From assembly GCF_009912395.1 (NCBI RefSeq), contig NZ_WNDO01000024.1:26332-90331 (forward strand): a DNA stretch of 64,000 nucleotides, given 5' to 3'. Source of the stretch: Luteibacter sp. Lineage in GTDB: Bacteria > Pseudomonadota > Gammaproteobacteria > Xanthomonadales > Rhodanobacteraceae. The notes under the pieces are model-generated. The model searched no databases, was not told where the DNA came from, and was given only the letters and a program-made list of their open reading frames with translations. Position 1 is the first letter of the stretch. The number at the start of each line of letters is the position of its first letter. Shown here in pieces: positions 57,026-64,000 of this stretch. The translations under genes were made by a program, and so were the position numbers.

Positions 57026-57049
57026 CTGAAGGCAGACTACCGCTTCTGA
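57026..57049 (+). other. In-frame tail of the TonB receptor beyond the amber codon
   Basis: Seven sense codons (LKADYRF) followed by TGA, in frame with the receptor gene after TAG at 57,023-57,025. The sequence is the expected final beta-strand with a terminal Phe, so this is a relic of a full-length gene or a readthrough product. Full-length form would be 867 residues. Confidence 0.7.
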
Positions 57050-57110
57050 TCGTTGGTGCGGGCTGTTCTCTCACAAGGAGGTGGCCCGCACGAACCTGCG
57101 GCTTGCGGAT

Positions 57111-57142
57111 CGATCGGCGGCCATCTACTGTGCCGCCGATCG
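57111..57142. repeat. 11-bp inverted repeat upstream of the small membrane protein
   Basis: CGATCGGCGGC and GCCGCCGATCG with a 10-base loop. It could terminate the receptor message or be an operator; no T run follows. Confidence 0.4.
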
Positions 57143-57162
57143 ACATGCCGCAGGGATGGTTC

Positions 57163-57378
57163 ATGCATAGCAAGCAGCGTGCGCGCAGAGCGCGAGTGGC
57201 ATGGTTCAACGCCATGGCGGCCTTCGGACTGATGGTCTACATCGGCATTTATGCCACCGACGTCATCCGTACGTCCGATGGAGAGCGTCCGCCCACGGTG
57301 GCCGTCGTTTGCTTCGTGTTGCTGGTTGGCTGGCTGCTCAAGCGGTACTTCCACGGATACTTCCAGCGCAAGGGCTGA
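57163..57378 (+). CDS. Small two-helix membrane protein, unrecognised
   Basis: 71 residues from ATG MHSKQRARRARVAWFNAMAA, with two hydrophobic stretches (about residues 15-35 and 46-62) and basic ends (KQRARRAR, KRYFHGYFQRKG). A GGGA sequence precedes the ATG. I do not recognise the family. It sits between the receptor and the S9 peptidase on the same strand, but its role there is unknown. Confidence 0.6.
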   Translation: MHSKQRARRARVAWFNAMAAFGLMVYIGIYATDVIRTSDGERPPTVAVVCFVLLVGWLLKRYFHGYFQRKG

Positions 57379-57474
57379 AAATCGCACGTTGCCTCGGCCA
57401 GCCATGACTTCCAGCAGGGGGTGCGCGAGCTTCGGCATCGTAATGTCCTGTGTGTCCATCCACAGGAACCGACG

Positions 57475-59940
57475 ATGCGTCCTCCCGTCTTGAAACGGCT
57501 GTCCCTGGCCTGCGCGCTGGCGGCCTCGCTGCCCCTTGTGGCACACGCTGGCTACGACAAGCCACCCGAGCCCCTCCTTAGCGTCATGCACGCTCCGTTG
57601 CCCGCGATTCCCGTACTCGACCCCACCCGCCAGCGCATGCTGATGGTGGAGCAGTCGCAGTATCCGTCGATCAAGCGGGTGGCCGAGCCGTACGTGAAGC
57701 TTGCCGGGTTGCGCATCGAACCGGCCAATCACAGCCGTCATGACGCGTCCAGCGGTTATGGCATCCGCACCTGCCTGAAGCGCTTCGCCGTGGAAGACGT
57801 GGCCAGCCACAAGCAGGTTCCGGTCACTCTGCCGGAAGATGCCTGCCCGGCCGTGCCGTTGTGGTCGCCGGACGGTCGCCATTTCGTCTTCACCAACACG
57901 ACGAAGGATCGCACCGAACTGTGGTTAGGCAATGCCCTGACCGGTGAGGCGCACCGCATCGAGGGGGTGTGGGTGAATCCCGTGCTCGAAGATGGCGTGC
58001 AGTGGTTGCGCGGCAGCGATTCGCTGTTGGTGAAGCTGGTGCCCGACAACCTGGGGCAGGCGCCCGTCGCCGGTGTGGACGCGGGGCCGGAGATCAAGGA
58101 GTCCATCCAGGGCAAGGGCGAAAGCAGCACCTACGAGGACCGTGACGCCTTGTCCAGTCCGGAAGACGAAGCGCTGTTCGACTACTACGCCACCTCCCAG
58201 CTTGCCGTCGTGGATATCGCCAGCGGCAAGGTCCGTCCCGTGGGCAAGCCGGCGGTTTATTCCGATCTATCCGGTGCGCCGGATGGCGTGCATGTCCTGG
58301 TGGAGGCGCTTAAGCGCCCGTATTCCTATGTGACCACCTACGAGCGCTTTGCCCATGACGTCTCCGTGCTGGATGTCGACACGGGCAAATCGACGCCGAT
58401 CGCGTCGCTACCGGTCGCCGATCGCGTGCCGGTCCACGGCGTGCCGGAAGGTCCGCGAGACTTCGGCTGGCGGCAGACCGCCCCGGCCACGCTGGTCTGG
58501 TCCGAGGCGCTCGACCACGGTGATTGGAAGGTCAACGTACCCAAGCGTGACAAGGTGATGATGTGGAACGCCCCGTTCGGCGGCAAGCCGAAGGAGGTCA
58601 CCCGCACGACGCAACGCTTCAATGGCATGCGGTGGCTGGCCGAGGGCAACGAACCGTTCGTCTACGAGTACGACGAAAACCGTCACTGGATCCATGTCAG
58701 CCGGCTGGATGTCACCAACCCTTCGAAGCCGGCTCGCACGATCTGGGATTACTCGGCCGACGAGAAATACCATGAACCCGGTGCGCTGATGCTGCAGCGG
58801 CTTCCCAACGGGGCGGCCGTGATACGTCAGGATGGTGACTCCGCCTACCTCGTGGGCGGTGGTGGCAGCCCCACCGGCGACAGGCCCTTCCTCGATCGCT
58901 ATTCGTTGTCGACGGGCCGTACCGAGCGACTGTTCCGCAGCGACACCAGCCATTACGAGGTACCGGTCGCCGTGATACCGGGCGGCGAACACTTCATCAC
59001 CGCGAGGCAGTCGCCCGTGGAGCCGCCGAACCTGTTCATGAACACGGTCGGCGCGGCGACGGGTGATGCCAAGGCGGGCGAGGCGGCCTTCGCGTCCACC
59101 AGCGAGGCCCTCACGCATATCGCCGACCCGACGCCGCAGGTCCGTGGTATCGGCAAGCGCCTGGTGACGTACAAGCGCAAGGACGGTGTCGAGCTGTCGT
59201 TCACCCTGTATACCCCGCCGGGCTACAAGGAAGGCACGCGCCTTCCGGCCGTGCTCTACGCTTATCCGCTCGATTACGCCGATGCGGCGCAGGCGGGGCA
59301 GGTGAGCGGTTCGCAGCAGAAGTTCGACATCGTGCGCAACTATCGTCTGCTGCTGCTCTCCGGCTACGCGATCATCGACAACGCCGCGTTCCCCATCGTG
59401 GGCGATCCGCGTTCGGCCTATGACACGTACATCGACCAGCTCGTGATGGATGCCCAGGCGGCGGTGGACAAGGCCGTGGAGCTTGGCGTGGTCGATCGCA
59501 ATCGCATCGGTGTCACCGGCCACAGCCACGGCGCGCTGATGACCGCCAACCTGCTGGCCCATACCGAACTGTTCCGTGCGGGTGTCGCGACCAGCGGCAG
59601 CTACAACAAGACCTTGACGCCCTTTGGTTTCCAGAACGAGCGTCGCTCGCTGTGGCAGGCGCCGAAGGTGTACGAGGATGCGTCGGCGTTCTTCCACGCG
59701 GACAAAATCAAGGCACCCCTGCTGCTGATGCATGGCATGGACGATGCGAACCCGGGTACGCAGCCCATCCAGTCGCCGAAGCTGTTCCAGGCAATCCGCG
59801 GCCTGGGCGGTACTACTCGCCTGGTAATGCTGCCGCACGAGCCGCATTGGTACACGGCGATGGAATCGAACGAGCAGGAGGTCTACGAAATGCTCACCTG
59901 GTTCGATCGATACGTAAAGAACGCACCCCCAGCCAAGTAA
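57475..59940 (+). CDS. Secreted prolyl-oligopeptidase-family (S9) peptidase
   Basis: 821 residues. Signal peptide MRPPVLKRLSLACALAASLP, cleavage near AHAGY. N-terminal beta-propeller (SPDGRHFVF etc.) and C-terminal alpha/beta-hydrolase domain. Triad candidates: Ser684 in GHSHGALM, Asp756 or Asp757 in HGMDDANPGTQP, His788 or His791 in LPHEPHWY. Similar to glutamyl/dipeptidyl S9 peptidases of xanthomonads. ACAGGAA precedes the ATG. Possible partner of the upstream TonB receptor in peptide use. Followed by a REP-like palindrome. Confidence 0.9.
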   Translation: MRPPVLKRLSLACALAASLPLVAHAGYDKPPEPLLSVMHAPLPAIPVLDPTRQRMLMVEQSQYPSIKRVAEPYVKLAGLRIEPANHSRHDASSGYGIRTCLKRFAVEDVASHKQVPVTLPEDACPAVPLWSPDGRHFVFTNTTKDRTELWLGNALTGEAHRIEGVWVNPVLEDGVQWLRGSDSLLVKLVPDNLGQAPVAGVDAGPEIKESIQGKGESSTYEDRDALSSPEDEALFDYYATSQLAVVDIASGKVRPVGKPAVYSDLSGAPDGVHVLVEALKRPYSYVTTYERFAHDVSVLDVDTGKSTPIASLPVADRVPVHGVPEGPRDFGWRQTAPATLVWSEALDHGDWKVNVPKRDKVMMWNAPFGGKPKEVTRTTQRFNGMRWLAEGNEPFVYEYDENRHWIHVSRLDVTNPSKPARTIWDYSADEKYHEPGALMLQRLPNGAAVIRQDGDSAYLVGGGGSPTGDRPFLDRYSLSTGRTERLFRSDTSHYEVPVAVIPGGEHFITARQSPVEPPNLFMNTVGAATGDAKAGEAAFASTSEALTHIADPTPQVRGIGKRLVTYKRKDGVELSFTLYTPPGYKEGTRLPAVLYAYPLDYADAAQAGQVSGSQQKFDIVRNYRLLLLSGYAIIDNAAFPIVGDPRSAYDTYIDQLVMDAQAAVDKAVELGVVDRNRIGVTGHSHGALMTANLLAHTELFRAGVATSGSYNKTLTPFGFQNERRSLWQAPKVYEDASAFFHADKIKAPLLLMHGMDDANPGTQPIQSPKLFQAIRGLGGTTRLVMLPHEPHWYTAMESNEQEVYEMLTWFDRYVKNAPPAK

Positions 59941-59950
59941 ATACACCGTC

Positions 59951-60016
59951 GTAGGAGCGCGCTTGCGCGCGATGGAGGTTGCCGCGAGCCCCATCGCGCG
60001 CAAGCGCGCTCCTACA
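59951..60016. repeat. REP-like extragenic palindrome, copy 3 (inverted pair)
   Basis: Left arm begins GTAGGAGCGCGCTTGCGCGC and the right arm ends CGCAAGCGCGCTCCTACA, with a centre of about 16 bp. Lies between the convergent S9 peptidase and autotransporter genes, as the other two copies lie between convergent genes. A degenerate fragment (CCACCGCGCGCAACACGCG) follows. Confidence 0.88.
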
Positions 60017-60060
60017 GTCGTGTGTTACCGCTAGCCCCACCGCGCGCAACACGCGTGTGT

Positions 60061-63048
60061 TTACCAGCGGTAGCTCGCTCCCAGCATCACACCCTGGTCG
60101 CGATGACGCTTCGCGTAGTCGCCCACGTAGTCCACGGTGAAGGCCACGCGCTGGCTACGCTTCGCGCTGAGGCCGACATTGACGATGGCGTGGTTCAGGC
60201 CTTCGTTCGGCCCGGTCACCTGGAAGACGCCCTCGGGGTAACCCTGCAGGTTCGCCATGAACTCGTTCTCGTGACGATTGAAGCGGTGCTGCAGCAGCAC
60301 GCGCGCATGCGGGGTCCAGGTGCCCTGGTAGCCCCAGGCGAACACCTTGTAGACCTGCACACCGACCCCCAGGCGGGTATCGGTGGTGGATTTCGCGCGC
60401 ACGTCCAGGCCGGCGGCACCGAGGCCCTTGTCGCTGAAGCGGTTCTCGGGCAGGCGGACCATGTCGAGGCTGGGCAGGATCGGCTGCCAGACGATGTCAT
60501 GGCGATCGCGCAGAGTCAGGCCATGTTCCAGATGCAGCGACCAGGCGTTGCCGGTGTCATGGGAGTAGCCCCGCGCGGCGTACAACGGCAGGTCGATGCC
60601 ACGGTTGGCGTTCTGACGTAGCCGGGTGTAGCCCAGCGACGCGTCGAGATAGCCGCCGTCGTAGCGATAGTCGGCGTAGAAGCGCGCATCGAGCGCACGC
60701 ACGCGGCCCTGGAACGCGCTGCCACTGTCGTTGGCGCGCAGCTTGCCGTAACCGAGCGAGCCGCCGATCACGACGTTGTCCTTGAGCGGCACGTCCACAC
60801 CCAGCATGGCACCGGTGGTGTGCTCGCGCAGGCCGGCGGCGTCGCCCTGGGCATCCAGGCGGCCCTTGCTGCCGAACAATCGGCCCCATACGGCGGTATG
60901 CCCCGTATTGCTGCCGCCGGCGACTTCATCAGGGGCGACGAGGTAGCGCATCATCGAGGCGACATCGGTGCCGCGACGGGTACCGTCGAGGCCCATGCCG
61001 GCGGCACCGTTCATGAAGGCGGCGGTGGCACCGTCATCGGAACCCGGCGATACGGCACGCACGTGCTGGCTGAGCGTGCCGCTGAAGTCGCCGAGCAGGC
61101 TGAGCGAGGCGGTGCGCAACGCGGCGTAGCCCTCACCACGGATCTGGCCGGCGGCGTGGGTCGCCTGGGCGACAGTGGAGAACTGCAACGCGCCGAGCAG
61201 CGGAGCCAGCGGCGTATCAGGGCGCGTGGAGGCAAGGCTGAGCGTATCACCGAGGCCGCAACCGTCGCGACCGCAGAACGCCGACTGTCCCTTGAACGCG
61301 TCATTTGCCTGCAGCCAGATGCCATTGCTCTGTTGAACGAGGCTGTAGCCGATGAGGGTGCCATCGAAGGGGCGAAACGTCGCCTTGGACGAATCGGTGT
61401 CGGTGGGATCGATGTCGTATCCCGCGATCGGGTGGCCGTCGGCATCGCTGCGGACCAGGTGGGTGAAGCGACGGATGATGATATCCGTGCCATCGGGAGC
61501 GTTGCCGGCCGCCTTGGCGGCGGCGAGCTGTTTGTCGATGTCGGTCGCGTAGCCGACGAGGGCGGTGGTGCTTCCCGAGGGATAGAAGCCAGGAGCGATG
61601 TTCAGGCCAAGCTGGGCGGACCGACTGATGATGCTCAGTCCGCTCATGCTGGTGTAGCTTCCTCCGTTGAAGAGATTGAAGCGGAGTAGGGCAGGCTGCC
61701 CTGCCTGACCAGGCGTGATGTCGAACGAGAGCGCCGCATTGCCCTGCAGCTGCGGGTTGCCGGTCCAGTCGATGCCATGGCCGGTGGGGTGCAGAACGGC
61801 GTTGTCCACAAAGCGTAACTTGGACCAGAGCGTCGTTTCGCCCATCTGCCCTTCGCCCGACAAGGTACTGCGTCCGTTGGCCTGGATATCGCTGACATCG
61901 ACGATGCCACCGCGCAGGCGCATGTCGCTGTCGGTGAGCAGCAACGCACCCGTGGCGGCCCGTTCGCCCGTCGACAGGGTCCATGATGAGTTCACCAGCC
62001 GCACGATGCCCCAGGCGTTGCCGATCGATATGGCGCGCGTATCGACCAGCGGGTTGCCGCTATCCTGGTTGATCAGGGCGAGATACTTCGCCGTCTGCGC
62101 CTGCGAGTAGCCTTGCGCCACGATGAAGGCCGTCAGCGCGGCCTTGCGATCCGCAGGCGACATGGCGTTATAGGCCGCCAGCTCAAGATCGGTGAATTCA
62201 GACGTGGAGGACAGCGCGCCAGTCGGTGGATTGTCGACGAGGATCGGTCCCAGAAAAGCATTGTAGAGGCGGTTGGTGATGCCGACCTGTCCCGTGGCGG
62301 GATCGTATTTGTTGTAGTAGTTCGGGTTGATGTTGCCGGATACCGAACGCCCCTGGATCGTCAGGGTGTCCGTGGCCATCTCCGGCGTGTGTTGGGTGAC
62401 GAATCCGGTGTTGTACACATCATCACTTGAGAAGGCCTGGTAAGCCTTCGTGCCCGCCGTACCCCAATAGACCGATGGCTGCTTGCCGAAGGACGGATCC
62501 CACAGCAGGGCGAGCGTGGTGCTGCTGAATGCCTTGTCCAGCAGGGCGGCATCCGTCTTGCTCAGATCGCCATTGGCGATGGCATCCACGAAATGCTGGT
62601 AGAACTCGGTACCCCTGCTCGAATCGACATATCCCTTGCTGTTGCTCTGGCCATGGATCTGGATGTTCTGCTGGCCTACGACGTCCTTGTTCGGGCCGCC
62701 ATCGAATGCACGTTCGGCGCCACCGACGAACATCATCGAACATGCTGAAATACAGTATCCGGATGCGACCGTCTTGAGGTTCTGACGTCGGGCGAGCTCC
62801 GCGATGTCATAGCCACCGATGACCGATCCGCCGTTGGAGTTGCGCATCACGAGGGTATCGATGGTCCGTCCCTGGGCATGAAGTCGGGCGAGAAGGTCGG
62901 CCAGGACAAAGCCGTCCGCGCGTGTCACGTCGCCGGACAGAATGATCTGATGTCCGTTGACGTGGAAATCCATGGCGTGTGCCGACTGTGTCGCCGCCAG
63001 TATGCCGAGTGCCGATGCCGTCATCGCGGCCAGCAGTTTCAACTTCAT
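60061..63048 (-). CDS. Autotransporter with ClpP-like serine-protease passenger domain
   Basis: 995 residues. Signal peptide MKLKLLAAMTASALGILAAT, cleavage near AHA-M. Residues about 27-200 look like the ClpP/crotonase-like periplasmic protease fold (COG3904 type): RNSNGGSVIGGYDIAELARR, then GYCISACSMMFVGG with candidate nucleophile Ser101 flanked by Cys99 and Cys103, and His132 in IQIHGQS. A linker and a beta-rich passenger follow, then a C-terminal autotransporter barrel (about residues 725-995) from TAVWGRLFGSKGRLD to a final GASYRW with terminal aromatic residue. The protease-barrel fusion looks unusual. Domain calls are by motif only. Confidence 0.75.
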   Translation of the reverse strand: MKLKLLAAMTASALGILAATQSAHAMDFHVNGHQIILSGDVTRADGFVLADLLARLHAQGRTIDTLVMRNSNGGSVIGGYDIAELARRQNLKTVASGYCISACSMMFVGGAERAFDGGPNKDVVGQQNIQIHGQSNSKGYVDSSRGTEFYQHFVDAIANGDLSKTDAALLDKAFSSTTLALLWDPSFGKQPSVYWGTAGTKAYQAFSSDDVYNTGFVTQHTPEMATDTLTIQGRSVSGNINPNYYNKYDPATGQVGITNRLYNAFLGPILVDNPPTGALSSTSEFTDLELAAYNAMSPADRKAALTAFIVAQGYSQAQTAKYLALINQDSGNPLVDTRAISIGNAWGIVRLVNSSWTLSTGERAATGALLLTDSDMRLRGGIVDVSDIQANGRSTLSGEGQMGETTLWSKLRFVDNAVLHPTGHGIDWTGNPQLQGNAALSFDITPGQAGQPALLRFNLFNGGSYTSMSGLSIISRSAQLGLNIAPGFYPSGSTTALVGYATDIDKQLAAAKAAGNAPDGTDIIIRRFTHLVRSDADGHPIAGYDIDPTDTDSSKATFRPFDGTLIGYSLVQQSNGIWLQANDAFKGQSAFCGRDGCGLGDTLSLASTRPDTPLAPLLGALQFSTVAQATHAAGQIRGEGYAALRTASLSLLGDFSGTLSQHVRAVSPGSDDGATAAFMNGAAGMGLDGTRRGTDVASMMRYLVAPDEVAGGSNTGHTAVWGRLFGSKGRLDAQGDAAGLREHTTGAMLGVDVPLKDNVVIGGSLGYGKLRANDSGSAFQGRVRALDARFYADYRYDGGYLDASLGYTRLRQNANRGIDLPLYAARGYSHDTGNAWSLHLEHGLTLRDRHDIVWQPILPSLDMVRLPENRFSDKGLGAAGLDVRAKSTTDTRLGVGVQVYKVFAWGYQGTWTPHARVLLQHRFNRHENEFMANLQGYPEGVFQVTGPNEGLNHAIVNVGLSAKRSQRVAFTVDYVGDYAKRHRDQGVMLGASYRW

Positions 63049-63394
63049 TTGGTCACCCTTCGATTGGTCATGGTGCGTGGTCGAAGGGGCGCCTTTTCCC
63101 GGGCGCAGCCGTCCCCGTGACCGCGTGCGTTCGCGCGGCCTTTATCGGTGACGGATGGAGATTGCGATCCTGACCCTCCCCCTAGTCATGAAAACGCAAC
63201 GATTGGGAAGCCCCCTACCAGGACTTTCGGCATGTGTTATCGGCAAATCGTCGAGGCGGCTCGGAATTATTCCTAGAGGTGATCGATCAGGTGCCGCCTG
63301 CGCTTAGTATCGAAAGTTCTCGCCGCCTCGAAAGGATATGGCGAGTACATGCAGTGCGTACCTTTCATGCCATCAACCCAAGGAGAGCTTGTTC
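63049..63394. other. 346-bp divergent region before the putative RiPP precursor
   Basis: Separates the autotransporter from the small peptide gene. A TTAGTAT sequence near 63,305 may be a -10 box for the peptide gene; no good -35 is evident. AAGGAGAG at 63,380-63,387 is the peptide's ribosome site. I see no other coding sequence. Confidence 0.4.
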
Positions 63395-63556
63395 ATGAAG
63401 CAGTCCCACGATGCATCGGTCACGACCCACGCCTTCGCCCGCATCAACGCGTTCGAAGTGACCCCGCTCCAGGAAGACGACAAGAGCGGCCTGTTCCTCA
63501 CCGTATTCACCGATCCGGATCAGCCCGAGCCGGAATTCGGCATCATCAACGGCTGA
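63395..63556 (+). CDS. 53-residue putative RiPP (graspetide) precursor peptide
   Basis: MKQSHDASVTTHAFARINAF begins a likely leader; HAFARIN is loosely like the FxARFL helix of microviridin-type leaders. The C-terminal half is core-like: GLFLTVFTDPDQPEPEFGII, with Thr36, Thr39 (and Ser31, Lys30) as possible acyl acceptors and Asp40, Asp42, Glu45, Glu47 as acidic partners, the residue make-up that ATP-grasp ligases join by ester or amide bonds. A strong AAGGAGAG site lies seven bases before the ATG. Next gene is a broken ATP-grasp-like maturase. Recognition is by pattern and context, not by known homology. Confidence 0.55.
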   Translation: MKQSHDASVTTHAFARINAFEVTPLQEDDKSGLFLTVFTDPDQPEPEFGIING

Positions 63557-63573
63557 TCCGCCGGCATGTCAGC

Positions 63574-63606
63574 GACACGCTCCGTTCGACGGAGCGTGTC
63601 CTTTTT
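63574..63606 (+). terminator. Hairpin with U tract between precursor and maturase
   Basis: GACACGCTCCGT-TCG-ACGGAGCGTGTC, a perfect 12-bp stem with a 3-base loop (63574-63600), then CTTTTTC. A strong Rho-independent signal 17 bases after the peptide stop, so the maturase would be made only by readthrough or its own promoter. Confidence 0.85.
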
Positions 63607-63619
63607 CGGTTTAGGGAGT

Positions 63620-63873
63620 ATGCGCTTGACCCTACGACCCCTGATCTTCGCGCCGCACACCGATCCCCATGCCTGCGCCGTCGCCTGGGCCCTGCGTCGA
63701 CAGGGCGTCGAGCCGCTCTGGATGCCGTCGCTGCAGGCTCGGCCTGGCGTCCATTACAGCTTTGAGATGTCGGCTCGAGGCGTGCACCTCGGCGATTCGC
63801 TGCGTGGCACGGATCGCATCGGTGCGGTATGGAATCGCCGTCTGACCGATCCCGAGCCGCATTGCGCGGAGGC
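63620..63873 (+). pseudogene. N-terminal fragment of an ATP-grasp RiPP maturase, cut by an IS
   Basis: About 85 residues, MRLTLRPLIFAPHTDPHACA at the start and RIGAVWNRRLTDPEP near residue 68-82. MvdC/MvdD-type ligases open with a similar 65-75-residue pre-ATP-grasp domain followed by an 'AVWYRR' motif, so position and motif agree. The ATP-binding core is absent: after about 63,873 the frame enters IS sequence and stops at 63,905-63,907 (DLAPVSRTPL tail). The rest of the gene may lie beyond the IS outside this window. AGGGAG precedes the ATG. Confidence 0.55.
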
Positions 63874-64000
63874 TGATCTTGCCCCCGTTTCACGGACACC
63901 CCTATAAGCGATTAACTATCGCAATAGGAGGTGGACGATGACCAAGAGCAAGGCAGGCAGAAAGGGGCAGGAGTTCAGCCTGGAGTTCAGGCAGCAGGCA
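63874..64000 (+). mobile_element. Left end of an IS3-like insertion sequence (continues past window)
   Basis: The element appears to begin TGATCTTGCCCCCGTTTCAC, a TG-start terminal-repeat style common in IS3 elements. It then carries AGGAGGT and an ATG at 63,938 for orfA. Only 127 bases are inside the window, so the right end, direct repeats and exact family cannot be checked here. It interrupts the ATP-grasp gene. Confidence 0.65.
63938..64000 (+). CDS. IS3-like transposase OrfA, N-terminal 21 residues
   Basis: Reads MTKSKAGRKGQEFSLEFRQQ up to the window edge, preceded by AGGAGGT. The basic start followed by 'EFSLEFRQQA' is the usual beginning of the HTH domain of IS3-family OrfA proteins (compare 'FSPEFKREAV'). 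Partial; the catalytic OrfB would lie downstream outside the window. Confidence 0.65.
   Translation, partial: MTKSKAGRKGQEFSLEFRQQA

Noticed and set aside
60820..61689. A 289-residue plus-strand frame inside the autotransporter gene
   Set aside because: Codes only Gly/Ala/Glu-rich shadow sequence opposite a barrel region; no start signal.

Overview
The window reads as chromosome of a high-GC gammaproteobacterium of the Xanthomonadales, most likely the Rhodanobacteraceae (Luteibacter/Dyella-like). This is an inference from protein flavour, GC-rich codon use, many TonB-dependent receptors and secreted hydrolases, and a dispersed TGTAGGAGCGCGC palindrome family. No rRNA, tRNA, CRISPR array or prophage was recognised. 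One insertion sequence enters at the right edge.

Layout. 0-4 kb: an AaeAXB-like aromatic-acid efflux operon (partial HlyD adaptor, DUF1656, FUSC) behind a LysR gene, divergent from an old yellow enzyme. 5-11 kb: a DUF1348/TetR operon with a 32-bp operator, tag glycosylase, a carboxymuconolactone decarboxylase-type protein divergent from a MocR regulator, tadA, a sirtuin, and an RcsD-like HPt protein divergent from an RcsB-like regulator. 11-18 kb: pgm, a YjjX-type NTPase, an SDR, zwf and a second MocR protein. 18-26 kb: an orphan DUF2384 protein, MipA divergent from a QseBC-like two-component system, msrB-msrA, a LytS/LytTR-type pair, a serine hydrolase and gph. 26-29 kb: a TetR/DHA2-MFS pair and a LuxR regulator whose receiver lacks the phospho-Asp. 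29.7-35.9 kb: a tightly packed valine-degradation operon (mmsA, acyl-CoA dehydrogenase, enoyl-CoA hydratase, 3-hydroxyisobutyryl-CoA hydrolase, mmsB) ending in queH. 36-40 kb: Na/Pi cotransporter, VOC protein, sterol desaturase-like protein. 39.5-45.8 kb: an MFS-ROK-TonB receptor-GDPD cluster with a perfect 11-bp-arm ROK-style operator. 46-52 kb: GH18-type enzyme, LysR/alcohol dehydrogenase pair, alpha/beta hydrolase, lectin-linked GH87-like enzyme. 52-60 kb: a chemoreceptor, a TonB receptor with an amber stop seven codons before its expected C-terminal Phe, a small membrane protein, an S9 peptidase. 60-63 kb: an autotransporter with a ClpP-like serine-protease passenger.

The most novel-looking system is at the right edge (63,395 onward): a 53-residue acidic peptide gene, an intergenic hairpin with a U-tract, and the N-terminus of what looks like an ATP-grasp RiPP (graspetide) maturase. 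The maturase is cut at about 63,874 by the end of an IS3-like element, whose orfA starts at 63,938. This reads as a small omega-ester peptide locus broken by transposition.

Start codons were chosen by family N-termini, ribosome-binding sites and operon overlaps. Where the longest open frame extends further upstream, the trimmed start is given and explained. All functional names rest on motif recognition by eye; no database search was run.
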